Assembly: GCA_947169985.1 (NCBI GenBank) | Contig: CAMVRW010000187.1 | Coordinates: forward strand, 1-5,186 | Source of the DNA: an uncultured Butyrivibrio sp. | Lineage (GTDB): Bacteria > Bacillota > Clostridia > Lachnospirales > Lachnospiraceae | DNA: 5,186 nt | Reading direction: 5' to 3' | Shown: one piece after another, positions 4,771-5,186 of the stretch | Position numbering within the stretch: the first letter of the stretch is position 1 | Layout of the letters: every line of letters starts with the position of its first letter | Translations under genes and position numbers: made by a program | Notes under the pieces: model-generated | What the model saw: only the letters and a program-made list of their open reading frames with translations | What the model was told of the DNA's origin: nothing | Databases searched by the model: none

Positions 4771-5186
4771 ATGAAGTCTTTTCCTAAAATGTACTTAAAA
4801 AATATAATACTTGTGGTGTGTCTTAGCCTTTTGTTTGGCACTACCTCCTATGCAGCTACCGACTATGCACAGGAAGCACAGCTGCGAAAAGAGCTACCGA
4901 TCCAGACTAACGATATTTCCGGCTGGCCCCATGGTCCCGAGATCACTGCCCAGGCAGCCATAATAATGGAAGCCAACACAGGAACAATCCTGTATGCAAA
5001 GAATATCCACGAAGAGCTTTTCCCAGCCAGCACCACCAAGATCATGACCTGCCTACTGGCAGTTGAGAACTCCAGCCTTTCTGATGAAGTAACCTTCTCA
5101 GATGAAGCGGTCTTCAGCGTTCCAAAGGGCGGATCAAATATTGGAATGGACGTAGGACAGTCCATCACCATGGAACAGGCCCTTTA
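4771..5186 (+). CDS. dacA: D-alanyl-D-alanine carboxypeptidase (peptidase S11), 5' part
   Basis: This low-molecular-weight penicillin-binding protein removes the terminal D-Ala from peptidoglycan stem peptides outside the membrane. The 138 visible codons encode a Sec signal peptide (MKSFPKMYLKN, hydrophobic core about 12-24, likely cleavage after TSYA at residue 28), a short linker, and the start of the S11 domain (AAIIMEANTGTILYAKN at 62-78). The catalytic SxxK motif is Ser87-Thr-Thr-Lys90 in PASTTKIMT. GGSNIGMDVGQSITMEQAL at 120-138 matches the typical following region. The SxN and KTG motifs and any membrane anchor are off the right edge, so DacA and DacF types cannot be separated; the symbol is a family-level guess. 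The start is uncertain: ATG at 4771 has no Shine-Dalgarno and lies at the predicted start site, while an in-frame ATG at 4789 also gives a good signal peptide. Confidence 0.93.
   Translation, partial: MKSFPKMYLKNIILVVCLSLLFGTTSYAATDYAQEAQLRKELPIQTNDISGWPHGPEITAQAAIIMEANTGTILYAKNIHEELFPASTTKIMTCLLAVENSSLSDEVTFSDEAVFSVPKGGSNIGMDVGQSITMEQAL

Noticed and set aside
4863..5171. Minus-strand open frame of 102 codons
   Set aside because: Antisense to the D-Ala-D-Ala carboxypeptidase, whose signal peptide and SxxK motif are clear.

Overview
This window looks like chromosomal DNA of an anaerobic low-to-mid-GC Firmicute, most likely a clostridial species of the Lachnospiraceae type. The evidence is an oxygen-sensitive class III ribonucleotide reductase, strong Shine-Dalgarno sequences (GGGAGG, AGGAGA, AAGGGGAG, AAGGAG), AT-rich intergenic DNA and housekeeping proteins of clostridial character. 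The family assignment is an inference from overall resemblance, not from a search.

From left to right: (1) nrdD on the minus strand, whose 3' end lies off the left edge (512 codons present). (2) A 123-bp gap with a sigma-A-like nrdD promoter and two candidate NrdR boxes. (3) murI (glutamate racemase), minus strand, with a perfect 18-bp NrdR-box-like palindrome hidden in its coding sequence. (4) A divergent 149-aa protein of unknown function, plus strand. (5) A terminator between convergent genes. (6) A minus-strand cluster read in the order trmB (tRNA m7G46 methyltransferase), trxA (thioredoxin), then a single-pass membrane protein with an extracytoplasmic bacterial SH3 domain. trmB and trxA overlap by one base, and a strong hairpin containing the trxA stop codon separates trxA from the SH3 gene. 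(7) A 91-bp divergent regulatory region. (8) The 5' part of a D-alanyl-D-alanine carboxypeptidase gene (dacA type), plus strand, cut by the right edge.

Themes are cell-wall metabolism (D-glutamate supply, peptide trimming, a probable wall-binding SH3 protein), anaerobic DNA precursor synthesis, thiol redox and tRNA modification. I found no mobile element, CRISPR array, tRNA or rRNA gene, and no complex new multigene system. The points that deserve attention are regulatory: the NrdR-type sites, including the intragenic one; a terminator-like hairpin at the trxA/SH3 junction; and two plus-strand genes whose best promoters predict nearly or fully leaderless mRNAs. No stretch longer than 300 bases lacks a gene.
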